Source of the DNA: Edaphobacter aggregans DSM 19364
GTDB lineage: Bacteria > Acidobacteriota > Terriglobia > Terriglobales > Acidobacteriaceae
Reading direction: 5' to 3'
Assembly (NCBI RefSeq): GCF_000745965.1
Contig: NZ_JQKI01000005.1
Span: 1 to 64,000, forward strand
Length of the DNA: 64,000 nt
Shown here: piece by piece, positions 31,359-40,814 of the stretch
How positions within the stretch are numbered: position 1 is the stretch's first letter
How the letters are laid out: each line of letters begins with the position of its first letter
Translations under genes and position numbers: made by a program
The notes under the pieces: model-generated
What the model saw: only the letters and a program-made list of their open reading frames with translations
What the model was told of the DNA's origin: nothing
The model's database searches: none

Positions 31359-32333
31359 ATGGTGCGTGTTGGTGTCGATGAAAACCTTGCCCCCGAGTTG
31401 CTCGTAGACTTCCCTCCTCAAGCCGAGATCGTCCGCATTCCCCGCAACAACAACTCCGGCCCGCTCGACGTCGACTTCTGGATCCTTCCCTTCCTGCGCC
31501 GCGACGCCGCCGAGCTCTTCGCCCGCCTCCGTGGCGTCAAGGTCGTCCAGTCCATGATGGCCGGCGTCGACTGGATCACCCCTTGGCTCCCTCCCGGCAT
31601 CATCCTCTGCGATGGCCGCGGCCTCCACGACATCTCCGCCTCCGAGTGGACCCTCACCGCCATCCTCTCCGCCCTAAAGCGATTCCCCCTCTTCCGCGAC
31701 CTCCAGAACCGTCGCGAGTGGGGTGGCCAGGCCGCCGCCCAAGACGACTTCCTCAGCGAGACCGGTGCCAATGTCGGCCAGTACCGCATCCTCGGCGATG
31801 ACCTCGCCGATAAATCCGTCCTCATCATCGGCTACGGCTCCATCGGAGCCGCCATCGAAGCCCGCCTCGCCCCCTTCGGCGTCACCATCACCCGCGTCGC
31901 CCGCTCCCCGAAGCAGAACCCGCCCGTCTCTGCCGTCGAAGATCTGCCTCAGCTCCTCCCCTCCGCCGACATCATCGTCGCCATCGTCCCCCTCACCCCC
32001 GAGACCCGCGGACTCATCGGCGCCCCCGAGATCGCCCTCATGAAGCACGGTGCCCTCCTCGTCAACGCCGCTCGCGGCCCCGTCGTCGACACCGACGCCC
32101 TCGTCGAAGCTCTCAACGCCCACCGCATCCGCGCCGCCCTCGACGTCACCGACCCCGAGCCGCTCCCACCTGACCACCCACTCTGGTTCGCCCCCAACTG
32201 CCTCATCACACCCCACGTCGCCGGCTCCACCCCCGAGTTCATCCACCGCGCCTTCCGCTTCGGTGCCGCCCAGGTCCGCCGCTTTCTCGCCGGCAAACCC
32301 CTCGAAAACGTCGTCACCGACGCCGGCTACTGA
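31359..32333 (+). CDS. D-isomer-specific 2-hydroxyacid dehydrogenase
   Basis: A 324-aa NAD(P)-dependent oxidoreductase of the D-2-hydroxyacid dehydrogenase fold. It has the nucleotide site GYGSIGAAIEARL, and catalytic residues Arg in NAARGPVVD, Glu in DVTDPEPLPPDHPLW and His in ITPHVAGST. The short catalytic domain resembles hydroxypyruvate/glyoxylate reductases and phosphoglycerate-dehydrogenase-like proteins, but the substrate cannot be fixed from sequence. ATG 31359 gives MVRVGVDENLAPELL. Codons end almost uniformly in C. A terminator hairpin follows at 32342-32368. Confidence 0.9.
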   Translation: MVRVGVDENLAPELLVDFPPQAEIVRIPRNNNSGPLDVDFWILPFLRRDAAELFARLRGVKVVQSMMAGVDWITPWLPPGIILCDGRGLHDISASEWTLTAILSALKRFPLFRDLQNRREWGGQAAAQDDFLSETGANVGQYRILGDDLADKSVLIIGYGSIGAAIEARLAPFGVTITRVARSPKQNPPVSAVEDLPQLLPSADIIVAIVPLTPETRGLIGAPEIALMKHGALLVNAARGPVVDTDALVEALNAHRIRAALDVTDPEPLPPDHPLWFAPNCLITPHVAGSTPEFIHRAFRFGAAQVRRFLAGKPLENVVTDAGY

Positions 32334-32341
32334 ACAGCAAA

Positions 32342-32378
32342 GCCGCGCCCGAAAAAATCAGGCGCGGCAGCCGTTTTC
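32342..32378 (+). terminator. Rho-independent terminator after the hydroxyacid dehydrogenase
   Basis: GCCGCGCC (32342-32349) pairs with GGCGCGGC (32361-32368) around an A-rich loop, followed by AGCCGTTTT. It starts 8 bp after the stop codon. Confidence 0.75.
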
Positions 32379-32516
32379 TTACGGAACGCGCGCGCAGCAC
32401 GTCCGCTCTTGTCCTTGAACCAGCTGCCTGAAGGGATAGAACTCACTGACTTGAGGGGGCGCAACTTCAGTCGCGCCATAACTCCTCACTCGCGAGTTTT
32501 AGGCTCTGACGAAGCC

Positions 32517-32891
32517 CTACATCCTGCGAATGCGCGGCATCCGCGGCAGGTCATCGTCGTACTCCGTCTCATCGTCCTCGTCGTCCTTATCGTCGTCGTC
32601 GTAGTAGCCTTCGTCCTCGTCGTCTTCCTCGTCTTCGTCGTCCTCATCTTCCTCGTCGTCTAAATCATCCTCGTCTTCGCCGTACTCCTCGTCGTCTTCG
32701 TCTTCGTCGTCCTCATCGTCCTCGTCCTCATCTTCATCGTCGTCGAGATCATCTTCGTCGTCGTCAACGCTGGGCGGAGCGGCGAAGGCCTCTTCGCGGG
32801 GAAACGGATCAAATGCGGCAAGCGCGCTCAGATCAATTGCAACAATGGGGGCAAGTTTGATGACTTCCTGCGTGGTGGGCTCCATGGCCAT
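32517..32891 (-). CDS. Small hyperacidic protein of unknown function
   Basis: A 124-aa protein with an ordered N-terminus (MAMEPTTQEVIKLAPIVAIDLSALAAFDPF, about residues 1-35) followed by a tail of about 65 residues made almost only of Asp and Glu with a few Tyr, then a short basic end DLPRMPRIRRM. ATG 32891 is chosen because AGGAG lies 8 bp upstream; ATGs at 32897 and 32885 are less well placed. The tail is encoded by GAC/GAG-rich repeats, which produce spurious long frames on the other strand. The structured N-terminus, good RBS and intact frame support a real gene. Acidic tails can mimic DNA or bind metal or basic proteins, but no function can be assigned. Confidence 0.75.
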   Translation of the reverse strand: MAMEPTTQEVIKLAPIVAIDLSALAAFDPFPREEAFAAPPSVDDDEDDLDDDEDEDEDDEDDEDEDDEEYGEDEDDLDDEEDEDDEDEEDDEDEGYYDDDDKDDEDDETEYDDDLPRMPRIRRM

Positions 32892-33128
32892 GAACATATC
32901 TCCTGTTCGCATTGTATTGGGGTAGGATGCACCGCGTAGAAAAAGGTAATCATGAAAATCTATGAATCCTCCACATCCCCCACCCCGAAGAAGCTCCGAA
33001 GAATCCGCATCGCTCCCCTCCTCCATCCGCTAAATCCCTGTCCACCAAAGCCGTTCCGATTCCGTCCCTCAGGTGTCTCAAAACGATGCAAATGACTCGA
33101 TCCGGGTCACCCTGACGAAAAAGTAAAC

Positions 33129-33839
33129 GTGACCCCGCCGCCCGCCAGCGCCACCACCACCCCGTCCGCCCTCTCACGCTGCGGACGCCTCCTCGCCTCC
33201 CTGGCCCTCATCCTCTCCGCATTCGCCCCAGCCCAGGACACCGCATCCATTCCCCAACCTACACCCCAAACCATCGAGGACGCCCTGCATCAGATGTCCG
33301 ACTCCGCCGGCGTCATCTTCGTCGGCGAGGTCATCGCCATCCGCAACCTCCCAGGTGAGAACGGCGCCTCCGGCGTCGTCGAAGTCGACTTCCGTGTCGA
33401 TCAGGCCGTCCGCGGCCCCGCCGCTGGCGCCACCTACACCCTCCGCGAGTGGGCAGGCCTCTGGGCCGGCGGCGAGCCCCGCTACCGCACCGGCCAACGC
33501 CTCCTGATACTCCTCGACGCCCCCGGCCCCTCCGGCATCACCTCTCCCGTAGGAGGCATGGCCGGCGCCATCCCCATCCGCGCAACCACGCCCGCGGCCC
33601 AGGCAGCCTCCGCCTCCACCGCGACCTCCCCGCTCATCGCCGATCTCCGCTGGGTCGGAACCCGCCTGCAGCGTTCCACCCTGCCTGACCCCACGCCTCT
33701 CGCCGCCGCCGCCAGTTCATCCCCCACACAACCCTCAACCTCCGCAGCCGACGCCTCCGTCGCCGCCCAGCAGGCCCCCGTCTCCGTCGTCGTCGGAATG
33801 CTCAGCTCCTGGCAGCCGCCCCAGGCCACGCAGCCATGA
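33129..33839 (+). CDS. Putative secreted protein, unknown function
   Basis: A 236-aa product with a signal-peptide-like N-terminus (CGRLLASLALILSAFAPAQ) and a globular segment (about residues 50-135) including DSAGVIFVGEVIAIRN, VVEVDFRVDQAVRGP and YRTGQRLLILLDAPG, then a low-complexity Ala/Ser/Thr/Pro tail. The globular part resembles small secreted proteins common in Acidobacteriota but has no function I can name. The likely start is GTG 33129. Its stop overlaps the next ATG (33836) as ATGA, so it was translated together with the IPT-type protein. Confidence 0.75.
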   Translation: MTPPPASATTTPSALSRCGRLLASLALILSAFAPAQDTASIPQPTPQTIEDALHQMSDSAGVIFVGEVIAIRNLPGENGASGVVEVDFRVDQAVRGPAAGATYTLREWAGLWAGGEPRYRTGQRLLILLDAPGPSGITSPVGGMAGAIPIRATTPAAQAASASTATSPLIADLRWVGTRLQRSTLPDPTPLAAAASSSPTQPSTSAADASVAAQQAPVSVVVGMLSSWQPPQATQP

Positions 33840-36385
33840 GACTCCGTCCGGCTCATCTCCTCCTCGCTCTCGCCCTATCCATCGCAGCACACGCCAGCGG
33901 CCCCCGCTGGGTCACCGGCAAGCCCTTCTTCACCACCGAGGGCAACTCCGTCATCTGGTACACGTCAACCATGCCGCCGACGCCATCGTCGACGCCGCCG
34001 CCAACGTCTGGTCCGTCCCCACCGCGCGCATCACCCTCGTCCATGGCGGCACACTCGCCGAGCACGTCAGCTCGGCCAACACCTACCCCACCTCCACCGG
34101 CATCGTCTTCCCCTCCGACGTTCAGAGCACCAACTACCTCAACATCCAGATCGCCGTCATCTACGACTCCGACGGCTCCGTCACCGACCTCATGCTCGGA
34201 TCCGGTGCCAGCCAGCCCTCCGGCTGCCGTCAGAACGCCGTTCCCGAGAGCCTCGACTCCTTCTCCCCCGCCGGCTACATCCTCCACGCCATCCTCGTCC
34301 TCAACGGCCGCTGCACCGGCCCCGCACCCGAGCAGCAGCTCCAGCTCCAGTTCAAGCTCATGCGAGCCTTCGGCCGCGTCATCGGCCTCGCCTGGTCCCA
34401 GACCAACGACAACGTCTTCACCGGAAACCCTCGCCCCACCTACCAGCAGGCCCTCTACTGGCCCATCATGCACCCCATCGACGTCATCTGCGGCCCCTAC
34501 ACCTACAGTGCATGCCCCAGCCCTTCACCCTGCGCGACGACGACATCTCAGGCCTCGGCATGCTCTACCAGGTTGGCTGGGGACAAGCCACTCCACCCGG
34601 CAAGATCGAGACCTTCTCCCGCTCCAGCGGAGTCTACGGAAACATCACCTTTCCCAGCGGACAGGGCATGCAGGGCGTCAATATCGTCGTCCATCGCCTC
34701 GAACCCTTCTGGCCCACCCCCGAGGCCTGGGAGTCCACCTCCGCCGTCTCCGGAGCCCGCTTCCGCCGCCAGAGCGCCAACCCCGTCATCGGCTCCCCAC
34801 CACCCGCGCCGCCAGCATGGGCTCCACCGACACCTTCCTCGAGGGCCACTACGAAATCGTCCGCATCCCCCTCTACGACTGGGAGGTCTGGCAGAACCTG
34901 GTCGTCTCCACCCAGCCCATCAACCCCCTCTACGTCGGCGCCTACGCCGTCGGCCCCTACGACTCCAACTCCGTCGCCCCCTCAGGAGCCGTCGCCACCC
35001 AGACTTCCTGGTCAGTCAGAGCTACGGTCACGAAACCGTCAACTTCCCCCTCACTGACGCCGCCTCCGGATGCCAGACCACCCAGGACGGCACCGAATCC
35101 TCCCCCGCCCCCGTCGCCACCTCCGGCTGGTGGACTGGCAACATCTGCACCTACGGCCACGCCGCCTGGTCCACCCTCCCCGTCAAAGCCAACCGCTCCC
35201 TCGCCGTCGAGGTCACCGCGCTCGACACCCTCGCCAGCCAGCCCCTCGCACCTCCGCCAAGACCATGCCCGTCATCGGCATCTGGAACGCCGCCGACCCC
35301 ACCGGAACCCTCCCCACCGTCGCCGCCACCGGAGCCTTCAACTCCGCCGCCACCGGCACCACAACCCTCTCCACCCAGACCGCCCATCCCCAGCAGCTCC
35401 GCATCGCCATCGCCGACCAGCGCGGCGACGGCCGCCCCGACTTCGCCTACCAGGCCCGCATCCTCTACGCCGACTCCATCTCTCCCTCCACCGTCCCCTC
35501 CCTCGGCGGACCCGTCACCGTCAACGGCCTCCCCGCCACCGTCACCGCCTGGACCTCCAACTCCATCACCCCCACCGTGCCCCCGCTCCGCGCCGCCACC
35601 GCCGTCGCCGCCGACGTCACCGTCCGCGACCTCACGACCGGCAGCACCACCACCATGACCTCCGCCCTCAACTACGCCGCCCCCCAACCCACCCTCATCC
35701 TCGTCCCCGCCCCCTCTGGCCAGATCTTCACCGGCTCCCCCGCAGCCACCACCTTCGCCGTCCGAGCCGTCCTCGACAGCGGCGTCACCCCCATCCCCAA
35801 CACGACCGTCACTCTCTCCGTCACCACCGGCCAGACCCGCCTCGAAGCCTGCGCGGCCTGCACCACCTTCACCGCCACCGCCGTCGACCCTCCCAATGGC
35901 AGCTCGAAATCCTCAGCGGCGCCGGCCAGTCCGTCAACCCCACCGACCCCCTCGCCCCCGTCGTCCTGCGCGTCCTCGACTCCTCCGCGCACCCCATCGC
36001 CGCAGCCCCCGTCATCATCCACCAGACCCTAGAACCATGGACCCCGTGGACCCCCTGGACTACGCCCTGCCCCAATCAGGGCCGTTGCCCCATCGCCCCC
36101 ACCTACAACTCCTCCACCACCACCCTCACCTCAGCCCTCGACGGCACCGTCACCATCACCCCCCTCGCCCTCCCCACCGACCCCGAGATCACCCACATCG
36201 CCGCCGCCACCGGAACCCAGGGCTTCCTCTCCCTAACCCTCCAAAAACACCCCTGCCCACCGCCAATCAAACGTCATCTCGAGTGCTGCAAGGCCGACTG
36301 GTCCAGCGGATATTGCCGTCGCAGTCACCCCAAAACCTTGTCAAGCCAAAAATCACATAAATCTCTGAAACAAATAGAGATATAA
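33836..36385 (+). pseudogene. Large secreted IPT/TIG-type surface protein, six frameshifts
   Basis: The protein can be followed through all three frames: signal peptide (RPAHLLLALALSIAAHA), a matrixin-like N-terminal part (NHAADAIVDAAANVWSVPTARI; later LRDDDISGLGMLY, resembling the end of matrixin-type catalytic domains), carbohydrate-like or Ig-like segments (GSTDTFLEGHYEIVRIPLYDW, GWWTGNICTYGHAAW), an IPT/TIG repeat (SISPSTVPSLGGPVTVNG) and a C-terminal Ig-like repeat (GQSVNPTDPLAPVVLRVLD). Frames change near 33961, 34515-34518, 34795-34798, 34998-35000, 35249-35252 and 35888-35890. Every change is explained by loss of one base, nearly always a C in a C-run. No HExxH zinc motif was found, so protease activity is unproven. 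Confidence 0.8.
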
Positions 36386-36705
36386 AGTGCCGCTTAATTC
36401 CCCTCCACCCACTGCAATAGAAATAGAAACAAAAAAAGACCCCGGACCTCTCCGGGGTCTTCCTTTTTGCTCTATCTTCCATCAACAACACGAAAGTACC
36501 AAGCTAAGTAACCTGAATCGAATACTTTGCACCACAAAGTACGGGGGGGGGACGTACTCCTTGTACGCTGGAGCGTAGTCCGAAGGACGAAGCGACTGAT
36601 CGATCAGCGCCCTGCCTGAAGCTGCCATTTCGAACGAAACAACCCCACCCCTCCCGCATCAAATTAATAGCTAACCTTGAACCCAAACCCAAAGGAGTTT
36701 CAAGC
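36386..36705. other. Intergenic region before ndh
   Basis: No gene is supported. A strong terminator lies at 36436-36467. A G8 run occurs at 36543-36550. The rest upstream of ndh is AT-richer than its surroundings and probably carries the ndh promoter; a clear -35/-10 pair was not found. Confidence 0.5.
36436..36467 (+). terminator. Strong rho-independent terminator
   Basis: AAGACCCCGG (36436-36445) and CCGGGGTCTT (36452-36461) form a perfect 10-bp stem with an ACCTCT loop, preceded by A7 and followed by CCTTTTT, so it could work in both directions. Confidence 0.85.
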
Positions 36706-38088
36706 ATGGCAGCTTCAGCAGCAGCCCCCACCCCGGTCCGCAAGCGCGTCGTCATCATCGGCGGAGGCTTCGCCGGCATCAACGCCGCCATGGGGCTCGC
36801 CAAGCTACCCGTCGACATCACCCTCGTCGACCGCCGCAACCACCACACCTTCCAGCCCCTCCTCTACCAGGTCGCCCTCGCCGTGCTCTCCCCCGCCGAC
36901 ATCGCCCAGCCCATCCGCGGCATCCTCCGCGACCACTCCAACATCGAGGTCCTCATGGACGAGGTCGTCGGCTTCGACGTCCCCAACCAGCGCGTCAACC
37001 TCCAGACCGGAGCCCAGATCGAGTACGACTACCTCATCGTCGCCAGCGGCTCCACCCACTCCTACTTCGGCCGCGACGACTGGGCCCCCCTGGCCCCCGG
37101 CCTCAAGTTCATCGAAGACGCCACCGAGATCCGCCGCCGCGTCCTCCTCGTCTTCGAACTCGCCGAGCGCCAGATGCAGGAGGCCGGAGCCCACCCTCCC
37201 CTCAACTTCGTCATCATCGGCGGCGGCCCCACCGGCGTCGAGCTCGCCGGTGCCATCAGCGATATCGCCCGCCTCTACATGGCCCGCGACTTCCGACACA
37301 TCGACCCCGCCTCCGCAAACGTCATGATCCTCGAGGGCTCTCCGTACATCCTCGGAGCCTACCCGGCCGACCTCCAGCGGAAAGCCATCGAGCAGCTCGC
37401 CAAACTCGGCGTCTCCGTCCGCACCAACTCCCGCGTCACCGACGTCCAGCCCGGCTACGTCATGATCGGCAACGAGCGCCTCGACTCCGCCGTCACCCTC
37501 TGGGCCGCCGGCGTCCAGGCCTCGCCCCTCGGCAAGCTCCTCGGCTTCCCCACCGACCACCGCGGCTGCGTCTTCGTCGACGAGTTCCTCAACCCGCCCC
37601 ACCACCCCGAGATCTTCGTCTGCGGCGACCTCGCCCACGTCGAAGAGAACGGCCGCCAGATCCCCGGCGTCGCCCAGCCCGCCATGCAGATGGGGACCTA
37701 CGCCGCCAAACGCATCTCCCGCCTCATCGCCCGCGACTTCCACAGCGACGGAACCGGCCTCAACGAGCCCTTCCACTACTTCGACAAGGGCGACATGGCC
37801 ACCATCGGACGCAAAGCCGCAGTCGCCAACATCAAGTGGCCCTTCAAAGGAAGATGGAGCGGCTTCCCCGCCTGGGCCGTCTGGCTCCTCGTCCATATCT
37901 TCTTTCTCATCGGCTTCCGCAACCGCCTCGCCGTCTTCCGCCAGTGGGCCTGGACCTACCTCACCTTCCAAGACGGGGCCCGCCTCATCACCGGCTCCCA
38001 GGACCTCCCCGGCTGGAACACCAACTACGCCACCCAGCACGACCCAGCCGCCGCCGACCCCGTCGACATGGCCCTCCCCAGAGCCTGA
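36706..38088 (+). CDS. ndh: Type II NADH:quinone oxidoreductase
   Basis: NDH-2 is a peripheral membrane flavoprotein that passes electrons from NADH to quinone without pumping protons. The 460-aa product has two Rossmann motifs: VIIGGGFAGINAAMGL (FAD, about residues 15-30) and VIIGGGPTGVELAGAI (NADH, about 170-185). It also has NHHTFQPLLYQVA, the second FAD motif EIFVCGDLAHV and the C-terminal amphipathic/hydrophobic membrane segment WAVWLLVHIFFLIGF. AAAGGAG lies 10 bp upstream of ATG 36706. Codons are strongly C-ending. Confidence 0.94.
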   Translation: MAASAAAPTPVRKRVVIIGGGFAGINAAMGLAKLPVDITLVDRRNHHTFQPLLYQVALAVLSPADIAQPIRGILRDHSNIEVLMDEVVGFDVPNQRVNLQTGAQIEYDYLIVASGSTHSYFGRDDWAPLAPGLKFIEDATEIRRRVLLVFELAERQMQEAGAHPPLNFVIIGGGPTGVELAGAISDIARLYMARDFRHIDPASANVMILEGSPYILGAYPADLQRKAIEQLAKLGVSVRTNSRVTDVQPGYVMIGNERLDSAVTLWAAGVQASPLGKLLGFPTDHRGCVFVDEFLNPPHHPEIFVCGDLAHVEENGRQIPGVAQPAMQMGTYAAKRISRLIARDFHSDGTGLNEPFHYFDKGDMATIGRKAAVANIKWPFKGRWSGFPAWAVWLLVHIFFLIGFRNRLAVFRQWAWTYLTFQDGARLITGSQDLPGWNTNYATQHDPAAADPVDMALPRA

Positions 38089-38153
38089 TAATGCCAGGAA
38101 CCTGATGATGTACCCACCGCCCAGTCTCTCCCGATGCCGTTTATCCTTGCTCT

Positions 38154-38555
38154 ATGGAAATTGCAGCAATCCTCCGCGAAATTGATGCTGAGATCGAGAG
38201 ACTTCAATACATTCGTACGATCGTCGAGGGGCTTGCCTGGCCCGCTCCGCGAAAGCAGAAACAACCCCGGAAACAGAAAGAGCCCAGACAGCCAAAGCCC
38301 GTTCCGCAGGAGCCCATCATCGCTACTCCAACACTGACCTTCCTTCCGCCGAAGCAAAGAACGGAGTACCGCCGTAGAAAGAAACCAGCGCCAGAACAAC
38401 CCCGAGCTCTGTCGTCCGCCGTCCCCGACAAGCCCGTCTTCGTACCCAGAGCTGCTGTATCTGCTCTCACCGAAATCGTCACCAAGCCAGTGGAGTTCAC
38501 CCCCGAGGCACTGGAAGCCGCCCTTCGACAGAATTTCCTTGGAACACACGCGTAA
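38154..38555 (+). CDS. Small basic protein, unknown function
   Basis: 133 aa with a predicted helix at the N-terminus (MEIAAILREIDAEIERLQYIRTIV) followed by a Lys/Arg/Pro/Gln-rich linker and a C-terminal stretch ending LEAALRQNFLGTHA. Similar short proteins with an I-D-x-E-I-x-R-L-Q helix and basic tail occur in Acidobacteriota, sometimes as putative DNA-binding proteins; I cannot name a function. Its 3' end runs into the alcohol dehydrogenase relic, so its last residues may not be original. Confidence 0.6.
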   Translation: MEIAAILREIDAEIERLQYIRTIVEGLAWPAPRKQKQPRKQKEPRQPKPVPQEPIIATPTLTFLPPKQRTEYRRRKKPAPEQPRALSSAVPDKPVFVPRAAVSALTEIVTKPVEFTPEALEAALRQNFLGTHA

Positions 38556-39149
38556 ATGGCTGAGCGCGGTGGATGCCGCTCCGCTGATGTGCGCCGGGGT
38601 GACGACGTTCAATTGTCTGCGCAATACAGGTGCGCGGCCGGGCGACCTGGTCGCGGTGCTTGGGCTGGGCGGGCTTGGACATCTGGGCAGGCAGTATGCG
38701 GCGAAGATGGGTTTCAGGACGGTGGCGACTGCGCGGCGCGGACAAAGCAGAGTTCGCGAAGAAGATGGGCGCGGCGGCGTATATCGACAGCCAGGCGCAG
38801 GACACCTCGGCCGAATTGCAGAAGCTGGGCGGCGCGAAGGTTGTGCTGGCCACGGTTACAAATGCGAATGCGATGGCGACGGTGATGGGCGGGCTGGGGG
38901 TGGGTGTGTTCATGATGTGGACGCGGTTCCGAAGTTGGAGGGGCCTTCGCTGCAAATCCTGTTGGCGTCTCAGGAGGTGCAGCGGTGGTACTCGGGGACG
39001 GCCGCTGATTCGGAGGATGGGTTGAACTTTAGCTTGCTGGAGGGCGTTCGTTCGATGAACGAGGTTTATAAGCTGACCAGTTCAAGGAAGAATACGAGCG
39101 GATGATGAGTGGGAAGACGCGCTTCCGGGTGGTTATGACGATGGAGTAA
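38545..39149 (+). pseudogene. Zinc alcohol dehydrogenase, truncated relic
   Basis: The nucleotide-binding and C-terminal part of a medium-chain zinc dehydrogenase without its N-terminal catalytic half. Readable pieces in different frames are LSAVDAAPLMCAGVTTFNCLRN, LVAVLGLGGLGHLGRQYAAKMGF, then DKAEFAKKMGAAAYIDSQAQD, VVLATVTNANAMATVMGGLG, and finally GLNFSLLEGVRSMNEVYKL and EYERMMSGKTRFRVVMTME before TAA 39147-39149. Several frameshifts and the missing zinc-binding half show it is dead. Its G-rich plus strand contrasts with C-rich sequence on both sides, suggesting a separately acquired or inverted fragment. Confidence 0.85.
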
Positions 39150-39252
39150 GTCCCTCCATAATCGACATCCTGCCGGGTGACCCATTATGCGGCTTCAATC
39201 CCATGAGTGGGACCATCGCGCAAAGTGCGATCCGTCTTTGCTTCTCTCTCAA

Positions 39253-39750
39253 CTAAGCCGTAAAACTAGACCCACACCCACAGCTCTTCGTCGAGTTCGG
39301 ATTAATAAAATTGAACCCCTGCCGCATCAGAGTCTCCTCAAAATCCAGCACCATCCCCGCCAGATAAATGAAGCTCTTCGGATCCACAAACACCCGCACC
39401 GGCTTCGCCCCCGTAGGATCCCCCGGAGTCTCCACACCCGCGCCAAACACGAACACGCGATCCCGCTCTCGCGGCTGCGAATCGAACCGGATCGAGTAGC
39501 TCAGCCCCGAGCATCCCCCACCCATCACGCCCAGCCGCAACCCACCCTGCTCCGGCGAAACACCCTCCTTCGCCAGCGCCACGCGAATCCGCTTCAGCGC
39601 ATTCTTCGTAATCTCCACCGCCGCCTTCGCGCGAGGCTCATGCCCCTCCGCATGCAGCAGCGTCATCCCCGCAAACACGTCCTTCGGCTGCTCAGCAGTC
39701 GCTCCCGGCTTCGGGGCTCCGGTTCCGGGTTGTAGAAGCGTGGTTGCCAT
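39253..39750 (-). CDS. iscA: A-type iron-sulfur carrier (IscA/ErpA family)
   Basis: A 165-aa protein whose C-terminal ~110 residues form a HesB-like domain: GGGCSGLSYSI with the first conserved cysteine, a hydrophobic VRVFVDPKSFIYLAGMVLDF stretch, and the cysteines of SCGCGSSF at the end. It has an extra N-terminal extension of about 45 residues (LLQPGTGAPKPGATAEQPKD) not seen in short IscA. A-type carriers deliver clusters from IscU to apo-targets. ATG 39750 has AAAGGAA upstream. It lies 247 bp downstream of iscU on the same strand. ErpA is an alternative name for this family; context favours IscA. Confidence 0.9.
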   Translation of the reverse strand: MATTLLQPGTGAPKPGATAEQPKDVFAGMTLLHAEGHEPRAKAAVEITKNALKRIRVALAKEGVSPEQGGLRLGVMGGGCSGLSYSIRFDSQPRERDRVFVFGAGVETPGDPTGAKPVRVFVDPKSFIYLAGMVLDFEETLMRQGFNFINPNSTKSCGCGSSFTA

Positions 39751-39954
39751 CAATTTCCTTTCAAGCGCGCTTGAGCGTTCTGGTAGCCAATTTCAAAGTC
39801 GGTTGGCTTCCGCGGCGGTTCTGTCCGCTGCGGCGGGCGGAGGCCGTCCACCCATGTCCAATTGCGCGCATGCACTCTAACCCGACGTAGTTTTCAATGA
39901 GTCCGCAAATGACGTTCAGCATGTTCGCTTGTCTCAGTGCACCAATTCAACAAA

Positions 39955-39979
39955 AGGTCGGCGAACGAGTCGCCGACCT
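39955..39979 (-). terminator. Terminator downstream of iscU
   Basis: AGGTCGGCGA and TCGCCGACCT form a perfect 10-bp stem with a 5-nt loop, and the minus-strand transcript continues TTTTG. It lies 19 bp beyond the iscU stop, so iscA may depend on read-through or its own promoter. Confidence 0.8.
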
Positions 39980-39997
39980 CTGAAGCCTTGCCACGAA

Positions 39998-40417
39998 TTA
40001 CTGAGCCGCGACCGTAGCCGACTCGGTCTCAGCAACGTTGTTCTTCTTCTTCCAGTCGCCGATCGCCGCGCGAATCGCGTCCTCGGCCAGCACCGAGCAG
40101 TGAATCTTCACTGGCGGCAGTGACAGCTCCTTCACAATGTCCGTGTTCGAGATCGCCATAGCTTCGGCGACCGTCTTGCCCTTCACCCACTCTGTCGCCA
40201 GCGAGCTCGAAGCAATCGCCGATCCGCAACCGAATGTCTTGAACTTCGCGTCCTCAATCACCTGAGTCTCGGGGTTCACCTTGATCTGCAGGCGCATCAC
40301 GTCGCCGCACTCCGGCGCGCCCACCAGACCCGTGCCAACCTCGGTCGCACTCTTGTCCAGCGTGCCGACGTTCCGGGGGTGATTGTAGTGGTCTACGACC
40401 TTGTCGCTATATGCCAT
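39998..40417 (-). CDS. iscU: Iron-sulfur cluster scaffold IscU
   Basis: IscU receives sulfur from IscS and assembles [2Fe-2S] clusters. The 139-aa protein has the three conserved cysteines in PECGDVMR, FGCGSAIASSS and KIHCSVLAEDAI, and the LPPVK motif recognised by the HscA chaperone (VKELSLPPVKIH), matching the hscA gene further right. ATG 40417 has GAGG upstream. In a standard operon iscU directly follows iscS; here 1.6 kb of unrelated DNA separates them. Confidence 0.95.
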   Translation of the reverse strand: MAYSDKVVDHYNHPRNVGTLDKSATEVGTGLVGAPECGDVMRLQIKVNPETQVIEDAKFKTFGCGSAIASSSLATEWVKGKTVAEAMAISNTDIVKELSLPPVKIHCSVLAEDAIRAAIGDWKKKNNVAETESATVAAQ

Positions 40418-40814
40418 GATGTGATCCTCGCATACTTAGATGATAACTCGGACTGTTCTGGTGCGCCATAGGGAACAGGAATTTCCTCCCCTGGTTGGAG
40501 AACAACGACGGTTAGCGCACAACCATAGCAGAATGAGCCTTTCGCCGCCGCCGTAATGCGAGGAGATTGCTGATCGAAACACCGACCACGGCGCTGCCTG
40601 CCGCCGCAAAGACGTTTTGCCACTCCAGTGACCTGTGGCGGGCGGCGACGACGAGAAGAAGCCGGCCGTGACGGGTTTCGCGGAATCGTCAGGCATGGGA
40701 GAAGGGTACGTCGGCCCTGCCGCCACCGGTCCGGCCAACGCCGTCTCCCCACCCATTACTCCGATGGAAGAGTGGGGAATGCTGAAAATTCACGACTTTT
40801 AGAGTGATTGCGAG
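40418..40814. other. Intergenic region between iscU and the tail-sheath relic
   Basis: About 400 bp with no recognisable gene. Open frames on the minus strand are Arg/Pro-rich and look like non-coding translations. It must contain the iscU promoter if iscU is no longer read from iscS. Confidence 0.4.

Noticed and set aside
31674..32246. Gly/Asp-rich minus-strand frame
   Set aside because: Shadow of the hydroxyacid dehydrogenase, whose catalytic motifs are clear on the plus strand.
32409..32663. Very hydrophobic Val/Leu-rich plus-strand frame
   Set aside because: It is the reverse complement of the Asp/Glu repeat tract; no RBS.
36805..38040. Long minus-strand frame of 411 codons
   Set aside because: Antisense to ndh; Gly/Val/Asp-rich composition is the mirror of its codon usage.
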